Shown: positions 1 to 8,429 of the stretch, piece after piece
How positions within the stretch are numbered: the first letter of the stretch is position 1
Layout: the number at the start of each line of letters is the position of its first letter
Origin: Aquabacterium sp.
GTDB taxonomy: Bacteria; Pseudomonadota; Gammaproteobacteria; Burkholderiales; Burkholderiaceae_C
DNA: 37,021 nucleotides
Direction: 5' to 3'
Assembly: GCF_021768455.1 (NCBI RefSeq)
Contig: NZ_JAIZVX010000021.1
Span: forward strand, 1-37,021
Program-made: the position numbers and the translations under genes
Notes under the pieces: model-generated
Seen by the model: only the letters and a program-made list of their open reading frames with translations
What the model was told of the DNA's origin: nothing
The model's database searches: none

Positions 1-227
1 GGGGGCAGGCATGCGTGGGAATCGAGCCGGAGTGCAGCCAGTGTGCGCAGGCTGACGTCAGCATGTTGAAAATTCTGGCATGTCGGATGTCAAAACGGCA
101 TCAAAACAGATGGGTGCCTGCTGCGCGGGCGCACAGTCCCGATCCGTTGCGGGCATGCATACTGCTTGCACATGACAAGTCTTCTTCCCAGGCGCGCAAC
201 CGCGGCGTCTCACCGAGGCCCGCAACG

Positions 228-1115
228 ATGATCCGCATCCAGCTTCAGATCGAACTGAGCTACCTTGTCGACGCCTATGGCGCCGATTTCGTCTTCAACA
301 TCCACGCCGCACGCACGCCCAGCCAGGTCGTGTCGGCCGAAAGCCTGGTGCTGAGCCAGCCGGTCACTCCGCAGATCCACACGGATCCCTTCACCCGCAA
401 CCGCTACATGCGCCTGCGGGCGCTGCCCGGGCCCTTGCGCCTGAAGTACGCGGCCACGATCGACCTCTCCCACCATGTGGCCGATCCCGCGCAGGTGCCC
501 GAGGTGCCGGTGCACCGCCTGCCGCCCGAGGTGATGGGCTACATCTACCCCAGCCGCTATTGCCAGTCCGACCAGCTGGGCCAGCTGGCCCACCGCGAGT
601 TCGGCGCCCTGTGGCAGGGCATGGGCCGGGTGCAGGCCATCCAGAACTGGGTTCAGCGGCACGTGACCTTCACTTCCAACACCTCGAATGGCAACACCTC
701 GGCGCTGGACACCATCCAGCAGGGGGCAGGGGTGTGCCGCGACTTCGCCCACGTGATGATCGCGCTGTGCCGGGCGCTGAACATCCCGGCGCGCTTCACC
801 ACGGGCACGGACTACGGCGCCGATCCGGCCCTGGGCCCGCCCGATTTCCACGCCTATGTGGAGGTCTACCTGGGTGACCGCTGGTACATCTTCGATCCCT
901 CGGGCACGGCCATCCCCATGGGCCTGGTTCGCTTTGGCACCGGGCGCGATGCGGCCGACGTGGCCTTCGCCACCATTTTTGGCGGGGTGCAGGCGAGCGC
1001 ACCGGTGATCCGGGCCTGGGCGGTGGAGGATGCCACCAAGGGCTGGGTGGCGCCGGTGCGTGGTTCGCAGGCCTTGTCGACCGACCTGGGGGTGAGCCAG
1101 GCCTGGGCTGCGTGA
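228..1115 (+). CDS. transglutaminase-like cysteine protein
   Basis: Predicted 295-residue protein of the transglutaminase-like superfamily. The N-terminal third (about residues 1-95) looks like the beta-rich N-terminal domain common in bacterial transglutaminase-like proteins. The core holds a plausible catalytic triad: Cys170 in GVCRDFAH, His208 in DFHAYVEVYL and Asp223 in IFDPSG. Family members act as peptidases or amidases on proteins or peptides; the substrate here is unknown. No signal peptide or membrane segment is visible, so a cytoplasmic location is likely. The frame stays open upstream to about position 15, but ATG 228 is chosen because a GAGG ribosome site lies about 10 bases before it and homologous folds begin with this beta strand. 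The gene is convergent with the CheW-like gene. Bases 1-227 hold no convincing gene or promoter. The family call is firm; the function is not known. Confidence 0.85.
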   Translation: MIRIQLQIELSYLVDAYGADFVFNIHAARTPSQVVSAESLVLSQPVTPQIHTDPFTRNRYMRLRALPGPLRLKYAATIDLSHHVADPAQVPEVPVHRLPPEVMGYIYPSRYCQSDQLGQLAHREFGALWQGMGRVQAIQNWVQRHVTFTSNTSNGNTSALDTIQQGAGVCRDFAHVMIALCRALNIPARFTTGTDYGADPALGPPDFHAYVEVYLGDRWYIFDPSGTAIPMGLVRFGTGRDAADVAFATIFGGVQASAPVIRAWAVEDATKGWVAPVRGSQALSTDLGVSQAWAA

Positions 1116-1210
1116 GCCCTGTCACGGGGCTGCCTCATTTGGAGGCAATCCAGGGCCCTTCCCAGGGCGGAACACAGGCTGTACGCGCTTGCCCCAAGCT
1201 TGCCAACACA

Positions 1211-1235
1211 GTTATCCACAGGAAGCGTGGATAAC
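1211..1235. repeat. palindrome of two facing DnaA-box-like 9-mers
   Basis: GTTATCCAC (1211-1219) and GTGGATAAC (1227-1235) form a perfect 9-bp inverted repeat around a 7-base centre. The left arm plus the next base reads TTATCCACA, a perfect match to the DnaA-box consensus. The right arm read on the minus strand gives TTATCCACG, one mismatch. It lies between two convergent genes and could also fold as an RNA hairpin, but no U tract follows on either strand. Whether DnaA binds here is inference. Confidence 0.5.
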
Positions 1236-1249
1236 TCAGGCGGCCCGGT

Positions 1250-2935
1250 TCAGGCGGCCCAGGCGAGGTCCTCACCGCTGGAGGGGGCGTTGCCCAGGCT
1301 GCCGCCCAGTTCCTGCACGGCCTGGGCGTCGGCGCCCTGAAGCAGGCGCTCGGGCTCGATGAGCATGACCAGGCGTTGGTCTTCTTCGAGGTTGGCCACG
1401 CGGGCGATGAGCTGGCTTTGTTCGGCCGAGAGGGCCGGGGCCGGCACGATGTGCTGACGCGGGATGCGCAGCACCTCGGCCACCGAATCGACGATGAAGC
1501 CGGTGCGCAGGCCGCCCAGCATGTAGACGAGGATGCGCTGGCTGTCGCAGCGCGCGATGCTGTCCATGCCCAGGCGCTTGCGCTGGTCGATGACGGGCAG
1601 CACGGTGCCACGCAGGTTGATGACGCCTTCGACGAACTCGGGCGTGCGGGGCACGCGGGTGAGGCTCTCGGGCACGCGCACGATTTCCTGCACGCTCATG
1701 ATGGGCACGCCGAATTCCTCGTCGCCCAGGCGGAAGACCACAACCTGGGCGTCGTCGTCGCCCGACAGTGCGGAGAAGGCGTCGTCGTCGGATTCGGTGT
1801 CGGCGTGTGCCAGGGGTTGCGACTGGCCGTTCGTGCCCTGGCTGGCGCTCACGCCGTCGATGGCCTGGCCCAGGCCGGGCACCTTGAGCAGGCGGTCGGT
1901 GGCAATGAGCGAGACAAGGCGTTTGCCATCGTCCAGGCGGCAGATGGCGGAGAACTCCTGGCGGGGCAGGTCCTTGGCCAGCATGCCGGGCAGCGGGTCG
2001 ACCAGGCTGAGGGGCACGCGCAGCACGTCTTTGACGGCATCGGTGACCAGGCCCACGTGCTGGCCGCCGGGCAGGGCGATCACGACGATGCGCTGCTGTT
2101 CGGAGTAGGCCAGATCGGGCAGGTCGAAGAGGGCGCGCAGGCTCACCAGGGGCAGCAGGCGCTGGCGCAGGGTGATCATGCCCAACAGGTGGGGCGGGGT
2201 GTTGGGCAGGGCACTGACCCGTTCGGGCAGCTGCACAATTTCCTGCACCTCGGCGATGTCGAGGGCGTACTCCTGGTCGGCCACGGTGAAGGAGACGAGG
2301 CAGCGCTCGTCAAGGCTGGCGTCGCCCTGGGCGTCGTCGTCGGCTTGTGGGCCGGTGTGGGCCGATCCCATGTCGACCGAGGCGCCGGTGCCGCGGCCCT
2401 GGAAGGCGTCCTGGATGAGCTTGCCGAAGTCGATGGCCATGAGCATGTCCTGGCCGCCGTCGCTGCGGGCGCGCTTGATCACGCCTTGCAGGTAGTCGGC
2501 GTTGACGATGCTCTGGATGGCATCGGCCGATTCGATCTGACCCCGCTCGACCGTGAGCACGCTGGCCACGCGGTCGACCAGGAAGCCCAAGGGCTGGCCG
2601 ATGTGGATGACGAGGGCGCGGGTGGCGTCGTCGTTGTCGCGGGGCGCGCAGCCCAGCAGGCGCCGCAGGTTGATGATGGGCAGGACCCGGCCGCGCAAGT
2701 TGGCCAGGCCGTCGAGCGTGGGCGGGGCCAGTGGCAGGTGGGCCACCTGCGGCACGCGGATGATCTCCTGCACCGCCCCGGTGGGCACGGCGAACAGTTC
2801 CCCCCCCACGGCAAAGCTGACGTACTGGCCGTCGCTGGTCTCCAGGGCATCGTCGTCGTCCACAGGCTGGCCCGGCGTGAGGCCTGGCTTGTCCTGCGCT
2901 GAGAGGTCATCGTCGGACGGGGGGCTGTTGCGCAT
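1250..2935 (-). CDS. protein with three CheW domains
   Basis: 561-residue cytoplasmic protein with three consecutive CheW-like (SH3-fold) coupling domains at about residues 37-178, 212-350 and 396-533. Each opens with a strand such as YVSFAVGGELFAVP, LVSFTVADQEYALDI or VVFRLGDEEFGVPI, followed by V(S/Q)EI(I/V) and a later LRG/LRQ-x-LP motif. The linkers are acidic, with runs of Asp. CheW normally couples a chemoreceptor to the kinase CheA; a three-domain form could bridge several receptors or kinases. It lies 50 bases downstream of the MCP gene on the same strand, so the two are probably co-transcribed. The ATG at 2935 has AAGG six bases upstream. No CheA, CheY, CheR or CheB gene is in the window. 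The family call is firm; the multivalent scaffold role is inference. Confidence 0.92.
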   Translation of the reverse strand: MRNSPPSDDDLSAQDKPGLTPGQPVDDDDALETSDGQYVSFAVGGELFAVPTGAVQEIIRVPQVAHLPLAPPTLDGLANLRGRVLPIINLRRLLGCAPRDNDDATRALVIHIGQPLGFLVDRVASVLTVERGQIESADAIQSIVNADYLQGVIKRARSDGGQDMLMAIDFGKLIQDAFQGRGTGASVDMGSAHTGPQADDDAQGDASLDERCLVSFTVADQEYALDIAEVQEIVQLPERVSALPNTPPHLLGMITLRQRLLPLVSLRALFDLPDLAYSEQQRIVVIALPGGQHVGLVTDAVKDVLRVPLSLVDPLPGMLAKDLPRQEFSAICRLDDGKRLVSLIATDRLLKVPGLGQAIDGVSASQGTNGQSQPLAHADTESDDDAFSALSGDDDAQVVVFRLGDEEFGVPIMSVQEIVRVPESLTRVPRTPEFVEGVINLRGTVLPVIDQRKRLGMDSIARCDSQRILVYMLGGLRTGFIVDSVAEVLRIPRQHIVPAPALSAEQSQLIARVANLEEDQRLVMLIEPERLLQGADAQAVQELGGSLGNAPSSGEDLAWAA

Positions 2936-2985
2936 GGCGGGCCTTGTGGTGGTGGGCGTCGGGGAGGTGCGAGGCGAGGCGGGGC

Positions 2986-4914
2986 TCAGGCGCTCTGGAG
3001 TTCGTCGGCCAGGGCCGAGATCTCTTCGATGGCTGCGGAGAGCTCCTCTGCGCCCTGGGCCTGCTGCTTGGCGGCCACGGCGGCCTGTTCGGCGGCCTTC
3101 TCGGCCTGTGCCGCGGCGGCCGACACCTGTTCCACCCCCACCTTCACCTGGCTCACGGCGGCGGCGATCTCCTGGGCCGAGCTCACGGCCTCCTGGTTGC
3201 CGCTCTGGATTTCAGCCACGCTGCCTTCGATGCGGACCAGGCTGGCCGTGATGACCTTGGCCTTCTCCACCTCCACCTGGCCGGAGGCCACGATGGCATG
3301 CAGGTCGGTGCCGACCTTGGCGATCTGGTCCTGGATGGACTTGACCATGTCCTTGATGCGGTCGGCGTTTTCGGCCGAGTCGTGCGCCAGGTTGCGGATG
3401 TCGGTGGCCACCACCACGAAACCCTTGCCGTACTCGCCGGCGCGGGCCGCTTCGATGCTGCCGTTGACCGCCAGCATGTTGGTCTGGATGGACACCTGCG
3501 TGATCGCATCCACGATCTTGTCGATCTTGCGGCTGACCAGCTCCAGGTCCTTCACCTGGCCGATGCTGACCTGGGTGCTGTCGACGTTGGCCGTGATGCC
3601 TCGGATCAGGCTGTCGATGTTGGCCTTGTTGTCGCCCATCAGGGCCTTGATGGCGGCCGCACGCTCATTGCCTTGCGCGGCGCGGGATTGGGCGACCTGG
3701 GCGCCTTGCTCGATCTGGGTCACGGCCGCGGCCGATTCCGCGCTGGCGGCGGCCTGGGTCTGGGCGCCCTGGCGGATCTGGTCCAGCGCCACGGTGATCT
3801 GGCTGGCCGAGCGGGAGATCTCCTGCACGGCGGCCGAGAGCTCTTCGGCCGAGCTGGCCACCTCTTCGGCGCTCTTGGCGATGTCGGTCGAGTTCTTCAG
3901 CTCGTCGGCGATTTCGGACAGGCCCTGCGCCGTCTGCTCGCACTGAGACAGGGCCACCGTCTGCTCCGACACCGTCTTGTTGGCCTGTTCGCAGGCGGTC
4001 GATTGCTGGGTGGAGGCTGCGGCGATCTGCTCGGCCCCCTTGAGCGCCTGCTGGGCCGCGACGTTGCTTTGCACGGCGGCCGTGGCGATCTCGGCGGCCC
4101 CGCCGGCGATGTCGGCCGCGTCATGGCGGATCTGTTCCAGCTGGGACAGGATGGTCGCGCTCTTGTTGACCTCTTCCTGAACCGCGTCGGCGCCCTGGTT
4201 GATGCCCTCGGCGATGGTCTTGACCTCGCCCTGGATCTGGCCCACCAGCTCCTGGATCTGGCGGGCGCTTTTCTCGGAGGTCTCGGCCAGGGTGCGCACC
4301 TCGTCGGCCACCACGGCAAAGCCCTTGCCATGCTTGCCCGCGCGGGCGGCCTCGATGGCGGCGTTCAAGGCCAGCAGGTTGGTCTGGTCGGCGATGCGGG
4401 CCACGGCCTTGACGATCTCGCCGATGTTGGCCGCCTGACGTTCCAGCTCGGCCACCATCTTCACGGACTCGGCCTGCCGCTGCGCCGCGGTCGCCACATT
4501 CTGGGTGGTGGACTGCACCTGGCTGTTGATCTCCGAAGCCAGGGTCTGCATGTCTTCGGCGGTCGATTTGGCCTGTGTCACGGCGGCCGTCTGGCGCGTG
4601 ATGGCCACGGTCACCTGGGTGATCGCCGCCAGCGACTCCTGGGCAGCGCCCGCGGCCTCTTCGGCGCCGGTGGCGATCTGCAGGGCAGCGCGCTTGAGTT
4701 CCTCCGCCGCCGAGGCGGCCTCGTTGATGCCCGCCGACAGCTCGCTGGACGCCGCGGCCACGCGCTCGGAAGCCTGCTGCTGCTTGGCCAGGGTCCGGGC
4801 GCGCTTGCGCTGCACATCGGCCTCGCGGGCCACCGAACGGCTGACCCCCGTCGAGGCCACCGCCTGCAAGGTGGGCGTTTCAGGGCTGGGCTGGCTTCTG
4901 CGCACGAGGGACAT
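2986..4914 (-). CDS. soluble methyl-accepting chemotaxis protein with two signalling tips
   Basis: 642-residue, almost entirely helical protein, rich in Ala, Glu and Gln, with heptad character. It has no signal peptide, transmembrane helix, HAMP domain or recognisable ligand domain. It carries two MCP hairpin tips. Tip 1, near residues 174-205, contains [17 protein letters not shown] and [10 protein letters not shown]. Tip 2, near residues 474-507, contains [17 protein letters not shown] and [10 protein letters not shown]. The offset between the tips is exactly 300 residues, and the flanking helices repeat at the same offset, pointing to an internal tandem duplication. Tip 2 is more diverged. 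No C-terminal NWETF-like pentapeptide is present. The ATG at 4914 has AGGAG seven bases upstream. The triple-CheW gene follows as the second gene. MCP tips bind CheA and CheW; what this cytoplasmic receptor senses is unknown. Confidence 0.93.
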   Translation of the reverse strand: MSLVRRSQPSPETPTLQAVASTGVSRSVAREADVQRKRARTLAKQQQASERVAAASSELSAGINEAASAAEELKRAALQIATGAEEAAGAAQESLAAITQVTVAITRQTAAVTQAKSTAEDMQTLASEINSQVQSTTQNVATAAQRQAESVKMVAELERQAANIGEIVKAVARIADQTNLLALNAAIEAARAGKHGKGFAVVADEVRTLAETSEKSARQIQELVGQIQGEVKTIAEGINQGADAVQEEVNKSATILSQLEQIRHDAADIAGGAAEIATAAVQSNVAAQQALKGAEQIAAASTQQSTACEQANKTVSEQTVALSQCEQTAQGLSEIADELKNSTDIAKSAEEVASSAEELSAAVQEISRSASQITVALDQIRQGAQTQAAASAESAAAVTQIEQGAQVAQSRAAQGNERAAAIKALMGDNKANIDSLIRGITANVDSTQVSIGQVKDLELVSRKIDKIVDAITQVSIQTNMLAVNGSIEAARAGEYGKGFVVVATDIRNLAHDSAENADRIKDMVKSIQDQIAKVGTDLHAIVASGQVEVEKAKVITASLVRIEGSVAEIQSGNQEAVSSAQEIAAAVSQVKVGVEQVSAAAAQAEKAAEQAAVAAKQQAQGAEELSAAIEEISALADELQSA

Positions 4915-5135
4915 GGGTGGACTCCTGGGATGGGGTGGGCCGGGCTTGTGCCGGTCTGCAGGCCCGATGCCCGCCTCTGGATTTCGGAGGGTGAACTGAG
5001 GGCAGAAGGGCTTGTGCGGCCAATGTCACGGCCCACGCGGCCAAGTGAGGGGGCGGTGGCGGTCGGCGCCCGCGGCGTCGTTCGGCTTGGTATGCTGGCT
5101 TCACGGCTCGCCGAGCCACCCCAGCAAAGGGCCCC

Positions 5136-6251
5136 GTGAGCCAAGACCCCCGCAGCCCGCGTGCCCCGTTGCACGCCATCGCCACGCGCGCGTCCGCCAA
5201 CCGCCTGGCCCCCGTGGTGCTCCTGCCCATGCTCGCCGCCCTGCAGCGCACCGGGCAGGCCCTGGATGCGCTTTGCCGCGGCCTGGGTTACGAGGCCGAC
5301 GACCTGCTCAGCCCGGGCTTCACCCTCAGCCGCGCCGAAGCCGTGCGCTTCATCCGGCGGGCACTGCCCGCGCTGCAATCGGCCGAATCCGATGGTGAAC
5401 TGGGCCTGACCCTGGGCTGCCACCACCTGCTGCTCGACCGTGGCGCCCTGGCCCTGGGCCTCATGGCCAGCCCCACCTTGGGCGACGCTCTGGCCCTGAA
5501 CCTGCGGTTTGCGACCAGCGCCGGCTTTCTCGTCGACTGGTGCAGCGTGGCGAGCCCCGAGGGGCAGGCCCTGCATGCCGAGGCGCAACTGGGCAACGAC
5601 GACCTGGCCCCCCTCCTGATCGACGATGCCCTCACCGGCCTGCTCACCCTTTGTCGCCAGCTGGCCGGGGTCGACACCGCGCCCCGACTGATGGAACTGG
5701 TGCGCCCACCGCCCGCCTCGGCCGACGCCCTGGCCCGTTGGCGCGACCACGCCCGCTGCACCCTCGTGTTCGGCGCAGCGCACAACCGCGTCGTCTTCGA
5801 TGCCACCACCCTGGCGCGGCCGCTGCCCATGGCCCACCCCACCAGCCTCCTGCTGGCCACCCGCCTGCTCGACCGCGAAGCCGCCCGCACCGTCAACCTG
5901 GCCGTGACCGGGCAGGCGGTGGAGCGTGCCATCCGCAAGGCCTTGCCGGCCGTGGTCACGCCCACGCAGGTGGCCGAAACCCTGCACCTGAGCGAGCGCA
6001 CGCTGCGCCGCCGCCTGGCCGACGAGGGCATCAGCTACAGCGCCCTGCTGGACGAAGGCCGGCGTGCGCTGGCCCTCGAGCTGATCCGCCACGGCGGCCT
6101 GTCGGTGGCCGAGGTCGCGGCCGAAACCGGCTTTGCCGATGCGGGCAATTTCCGGCGGGCCTACAGACGCTGGACGGGCGGCGGCCCGGAGGCCCAGGCC
6201 GAAAGCGAGCCGGGCGATGTGCCTCAGCGGCCTGGCGTACCTGGTGCCTGA
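5136..6251 (+). CDS. AraC-family transcriptional regulator
   Basis: 371-residue regulator. The C-terminal ~100 residues form the AraC/XylS double helix-turn-helix, seen in TPTQVAETLHLSERTLRRRL and in LSVAEVAAETGFADAGNFRR. The N-terminal ~230 residues resemble the arabinose-binding-type regulatory domain shared by OruR/ArgR-like AraC proteins. The start is GTG at 5136, and an AAAGG stretch lies just upstream. The gene is divergent from the MCP/CheW pair, with about 220 bases between them, so it could regulate that pair or itself, but this is inference. Its 3' end overlaps the convergent oxidoreductase gene by 28 bases. The effector is unknown. Confidence 0.9.
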   Translation: MSQDPRSPRAPLHAIATRASANRLAPVVLLPMLAALQRTGQALDALCRGLGYEADDLLSPGFTLSRAEAVRFIRRALPALQSAESDGELGLTLGCHHLLLDRGALALGLMASPTLGDALALNLRFATSAGFLVDWCSVASPEGQALHAEAQLGNDDLAPLLIDDALTGLLTLCRQLAGVDTAPRLMELVRPPPASADALARWRDHARCTLVFGAAHNRVVFDATTLARPLPMAHPTSLLLATRLLDREAARTVNLAVTGQAVERAIRKALPAVVTPTQVAETLHLSERTLRRRLADEGISYSALLDEGRRALALELIRHGGLSVAEVAAETGFADAGNFRRAYRRWTGGGPEAQAESEPGDVPQRPGVPGA

Positions 6252-7117
6252 CGGGCCTTGAGGGCCTGGTACAGCCCGGCCTGGTCGAGCTCGGCCAGCC
6301 CCTGCTGCACAGCGTTTTCGTAGAGGTCGCTCAGACAGGCCGTGATGGGCGCATCGAGACCCAGACCGGCGCTGGTGTGCAGGGCGTTGCGCATGTCCTT
6401 CAGCTGGATGGCCAGGGCGGCCCGCTTGGCAAAGTCACCCTCCACCATGCGCTGGCCGTGTACCTCGAGGATGCGGCTTTCGGCAAAGCCGCCGCGCAGG
6501 GCTTCGCGCACCTTGGCCGGGTCGGCCCCACCCCGTTCGGCCAGCAGCAGGGCCTCGGCCACCGCCCCGATGGTGATGCCCACGATCATCTGGTTGGCCA
6601 GCTTGGCCAGCTGCCCGGCGCCATGCGGGCCCACGTGAACCGGGCGCCCCATGGCCTGCAGCACCGGCACCGCCCGCTCGAAGTCGGCCGCTTCGCCCCC
6701 GGCCATGATGGCCAGGGTGCCAGCTTCCGCACCCAGCGTGCCGCCGGAGACCGGGGCGTCCAGTGCCTGCACGCCGATCGCGGCCAGGCGCTGCGCATGG
6801 GCCTGCGCCTGCTCCGGCAGGATGGAGCTCATGTCCACCACCAGGGCGCCAGGCCGCAGTCCGGCCGATGCCGCTTCGGCACCCAGGCCGAAGAGGACCT
6901 CCTCCACCACGCCACCGTGTTCCAGCATGGTGATGACGAGGTCGGCGCCCTGCACGGCCTGGGCCGGGGTGTCGGCCACGACGGCACCGAAGGGCGCCAA
7001 TGCTTCAGCCTTGTGGCGGCTGCGGTTCCACACGCGCAGGGGGAAGCCGGCCGCCAGCAACCGGCGCGACATGGGGGCGCCCATCAGGCCGCATCCCAAC
7101 AAACAGATCTGGGTCAT
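6224..7117 (-). CDS. NAD(P)-dependent beta-hydroxyacid dehydrogenase (3-hydroxyisobutyrate dehydrogenase-like)
   Basis: 297-residue oxidoreductase of the 3-hydroxyisobutyrate/6-phosphogluconate dehydrogenase family. The Rossmann motif GCGLMGAPMS is at residues 8-17, the substrate-binding segment DAPVSGGTLGAEAGTLAIMAGG begins at residue 120, and the probable catalytic Lys is Lys172 in GQLAKLANQ. Such enzymes oxidise short beta-hydroxyacids, or reduce the semialdehydes, with NAD(P). The exact substrate (3-hydroxyisobutyrate, tartronate or another) cannot be told. The frame is open further upstream, but ATG 7117 starts directly with the Rossmann strand MTQICLLG. No good ribosome site is visible. 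The gene stands alone, convergent with the AraC gene and divergent from the GGDEF gene. Confidence 0.9.
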   Translation of the reverse strand: MTQICLLGCGLMGAPMSRRLLAAGFPLRVWNRSRHKAEALAPFGAVVADTPAQAVQGADLVITMLEHGGVVEEVLFGLGAEAASAGLRPGALVVDMSSILPEQAQAHAQRLAAIGVQALDAPVSGGTLGAEAGTLAIMAGGEAADFERAVPVLQAMGRPVHVGPHGAGQLAKLANQMIVGITIGAVAEALLLAERGGADPAKVREALRGGFAESRILEVHGQRMVEGDFAKRAALAIQLKDMRNALHTSAGLGLDAPITACLSDLYENAVQQGLAELDQAGLYQALKARQAPGTPGR

Positions 7118-7364
7118 GGTGACAACGCAAGGGGTGGGGGTGGGGCCATTGTGGCGCAGCACCGAGGGTTGCCCCGAGGCGACAGCACTGTGGGGAGTCC
7201 CCCCTTCATCCGTGGGAAATGGCACAACTGGGCCGAAAATGCAGGCGTCATCCCTTGTTTGAAGGAGGGCCCTGACAGGGGTTTTGGGCGAACATCCCCT
7301 CTGAGAGACCCATGCGCGCCAGGGTGTCAGGCGTGCCCATACCGATAACCATAAATTCTTTCGC

Positions 7365-8369
7365 ATGACCATGTCCGAGCTCCCCCCCAGCGTCTCCCCT
7401 GTTGGTCCCGTGGTGCACGAAGCGCTGGGCCATGCCTTGGCGCAGTTGGGCCTGGCCGTGATGGTCAAAGACCTGGCCTCGGGGCGCTACGAGCAATGCA
7501 ACGAAGCGGCCGAGCGCCTGTTGGGCTTGCCCGCGGGCAGTGCCCTGGGCGCGGCCGATCCCGAGCTCTTTGACGCGGCGCAGGCCGTCGCCTTGCGTGC
7601 CGCCGACCTGCAGGCCCAGGGCGCCTTCCAGGGTGTGCGCGCCGAACACCGGCTCGAGTTGGCCGGCGAGCGTCGCGAGCTGGTGGCCTGGCGCCAGGTC
7701 GTCAACGATGTCGATGGCGGTGCGCCCAAGCTGCTCTCGGTCTGGCAGGACCAGACCGAGGTCCGCAAGCGCGACGCCCAATTGCAGACCGCGCTGGCCC
7801 AGATCGAACAGCAGCAAAAAGCCATGGAGGCCTTGCGCCGCGACATGGAAGACAACCAGGTGCGCGATGGGGTCTCGGGCCTCTACCACCGTGCCCATTT
7901 TGAAGAGCAGCTTCGCCGCGAAGCCGACCTTTCCAGCCGCGAGCAACGCGAGTTCGCCCTGGTCGCCGTGGCCATCGACAACCTCGACGAGATCCGCCGC
8001 GTGCACGGCCTCGAGGGCTGTGAGCGCGTGATCGAGGCCCTGGGGCGTCTGCTGCGTGCGAACACCCGCGCGATGGACTCCCCCTGCCGCCTCGGTGGCG
8101 AGCGTTTCGTCGTGCTGTTCTCGGGTGTGGGCCTGGCCACCTCGCACTCGCGCATGGAGCACCTGCGCCGTGCCTGCGCGCAGCACATCGTGTCGTTCAA
8201 CGGCCAGCAGATCCCGTTCACGGTCTCCATGGGAGTGGCCAGCTTCCCGCACACGGCGGGTGCCATCGACGACCTCATGCGCAGCGCCGACCGTGCCCTG
8301 GCCAGTGCCCGCGAAAAGGGCGGCAACCGCATCGTGCTGGCCAGCATCCAGTTCGTGCCGGCAAGTTGA
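7365..8369 (+). CDS. PAS-GGDEF protein with degenerate active site and intact I-site
   Basis: 334-residue cytoplasmic protein. A PAS-like domain spans about residues 20-130, a short coiled coil lies at about 132-162, and a GGDEF domain covers about 165-328. The signature reads GGERF (244-248) instead of GG(D/E)EF, so the catalytic Glu is replaced by Arg247. The Asn of the usual KxxND guanine-binding motif is also missing (IDNLDEIRRVHG). The inhibitory-site motif RxxD is present as R235-A-M-D238, exactly five residues before GGERF, and SMGVASFP is conserved. This pattern suggests a c-di-GMP receptor rather than a diguanylate cyclase. ATG 7365 and ATG 7371 are both possible starts. A strong terminator follows. 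The architecture is visible; loss of activity is inference. Confidence 0.9.
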   Translation: MTMSELPPSVSPVGPVVHEALGHALAQLGLAVMVKDLASGRYEQCNEAAERLLGLPAGSALGAADPELFDAAQAVALRAADLQAQGAFQGVRAEHRLELAGERRELVAWRQVVNDVDGGAPKLLSVWQDQTEVRKRDAQLQTALAQIEQQQKAMEALRRDMEDNQVRDGVSGLYHRAHFEEQLRREADLSSREQREFALVAVAIDNLDEIRRVHGLEGCERVIEALGRLLRANTRAMDSPCRLGGERFVVLFSGVGLATSHSRMEHLRRACAQHIVSFNGQQIPFTVSMGVASFPHTAGAIDDLMRSADRALASAREKGGNRIVLASIQFVPAS

Positions 8370-8383
8370 GTTGATTCGCCAAG

Positions 8384-8420
8384 AAAAAAGCCAGACCCTG
8401 TGAAGGTGTCTGGCTTTTTT
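8384..8420. terminator. bidirectional rho-independent terminator
   Basis: A 13-bp perfect stem (8384-8396 with 8408-8420) around an 11-base loop. The A6 and T6 runs form the base of the stem, so an oligo-U follows a GC-rich stem on either strand. It ends the GGDEF gene on the plus strand and can stop transcription leaving ssrS on the minus strand. Confidence 0.9.
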
Positions 8421-8429
8421 GCGTTGAAA

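Noticed and set aside
1131-1147. Hairpin TGCCTC-ATTTG-GAGGCA after the transglutaminase gene as a terminator
   Set aside because: Only 6 bp, and no T run follows on the plus strand; too weak to list as a terminator.
2944-5139. 731-codon open frame on the plus strand, opposite the MCP gene
   Set aside because: Composition (His/Asp/Gly/Leu-rich, repetitive) is the mirror of Ala/Gln/Glu codons in a coiled-coil gene of high GC; the opposite strand encodes clear MCP motifs.
6224-6251. 28-base overlap of the AraC and oxidoreductase 3' ends as something unusual
   Set aside because: Short convergent overlaps are common in compact GC-rich genomes.
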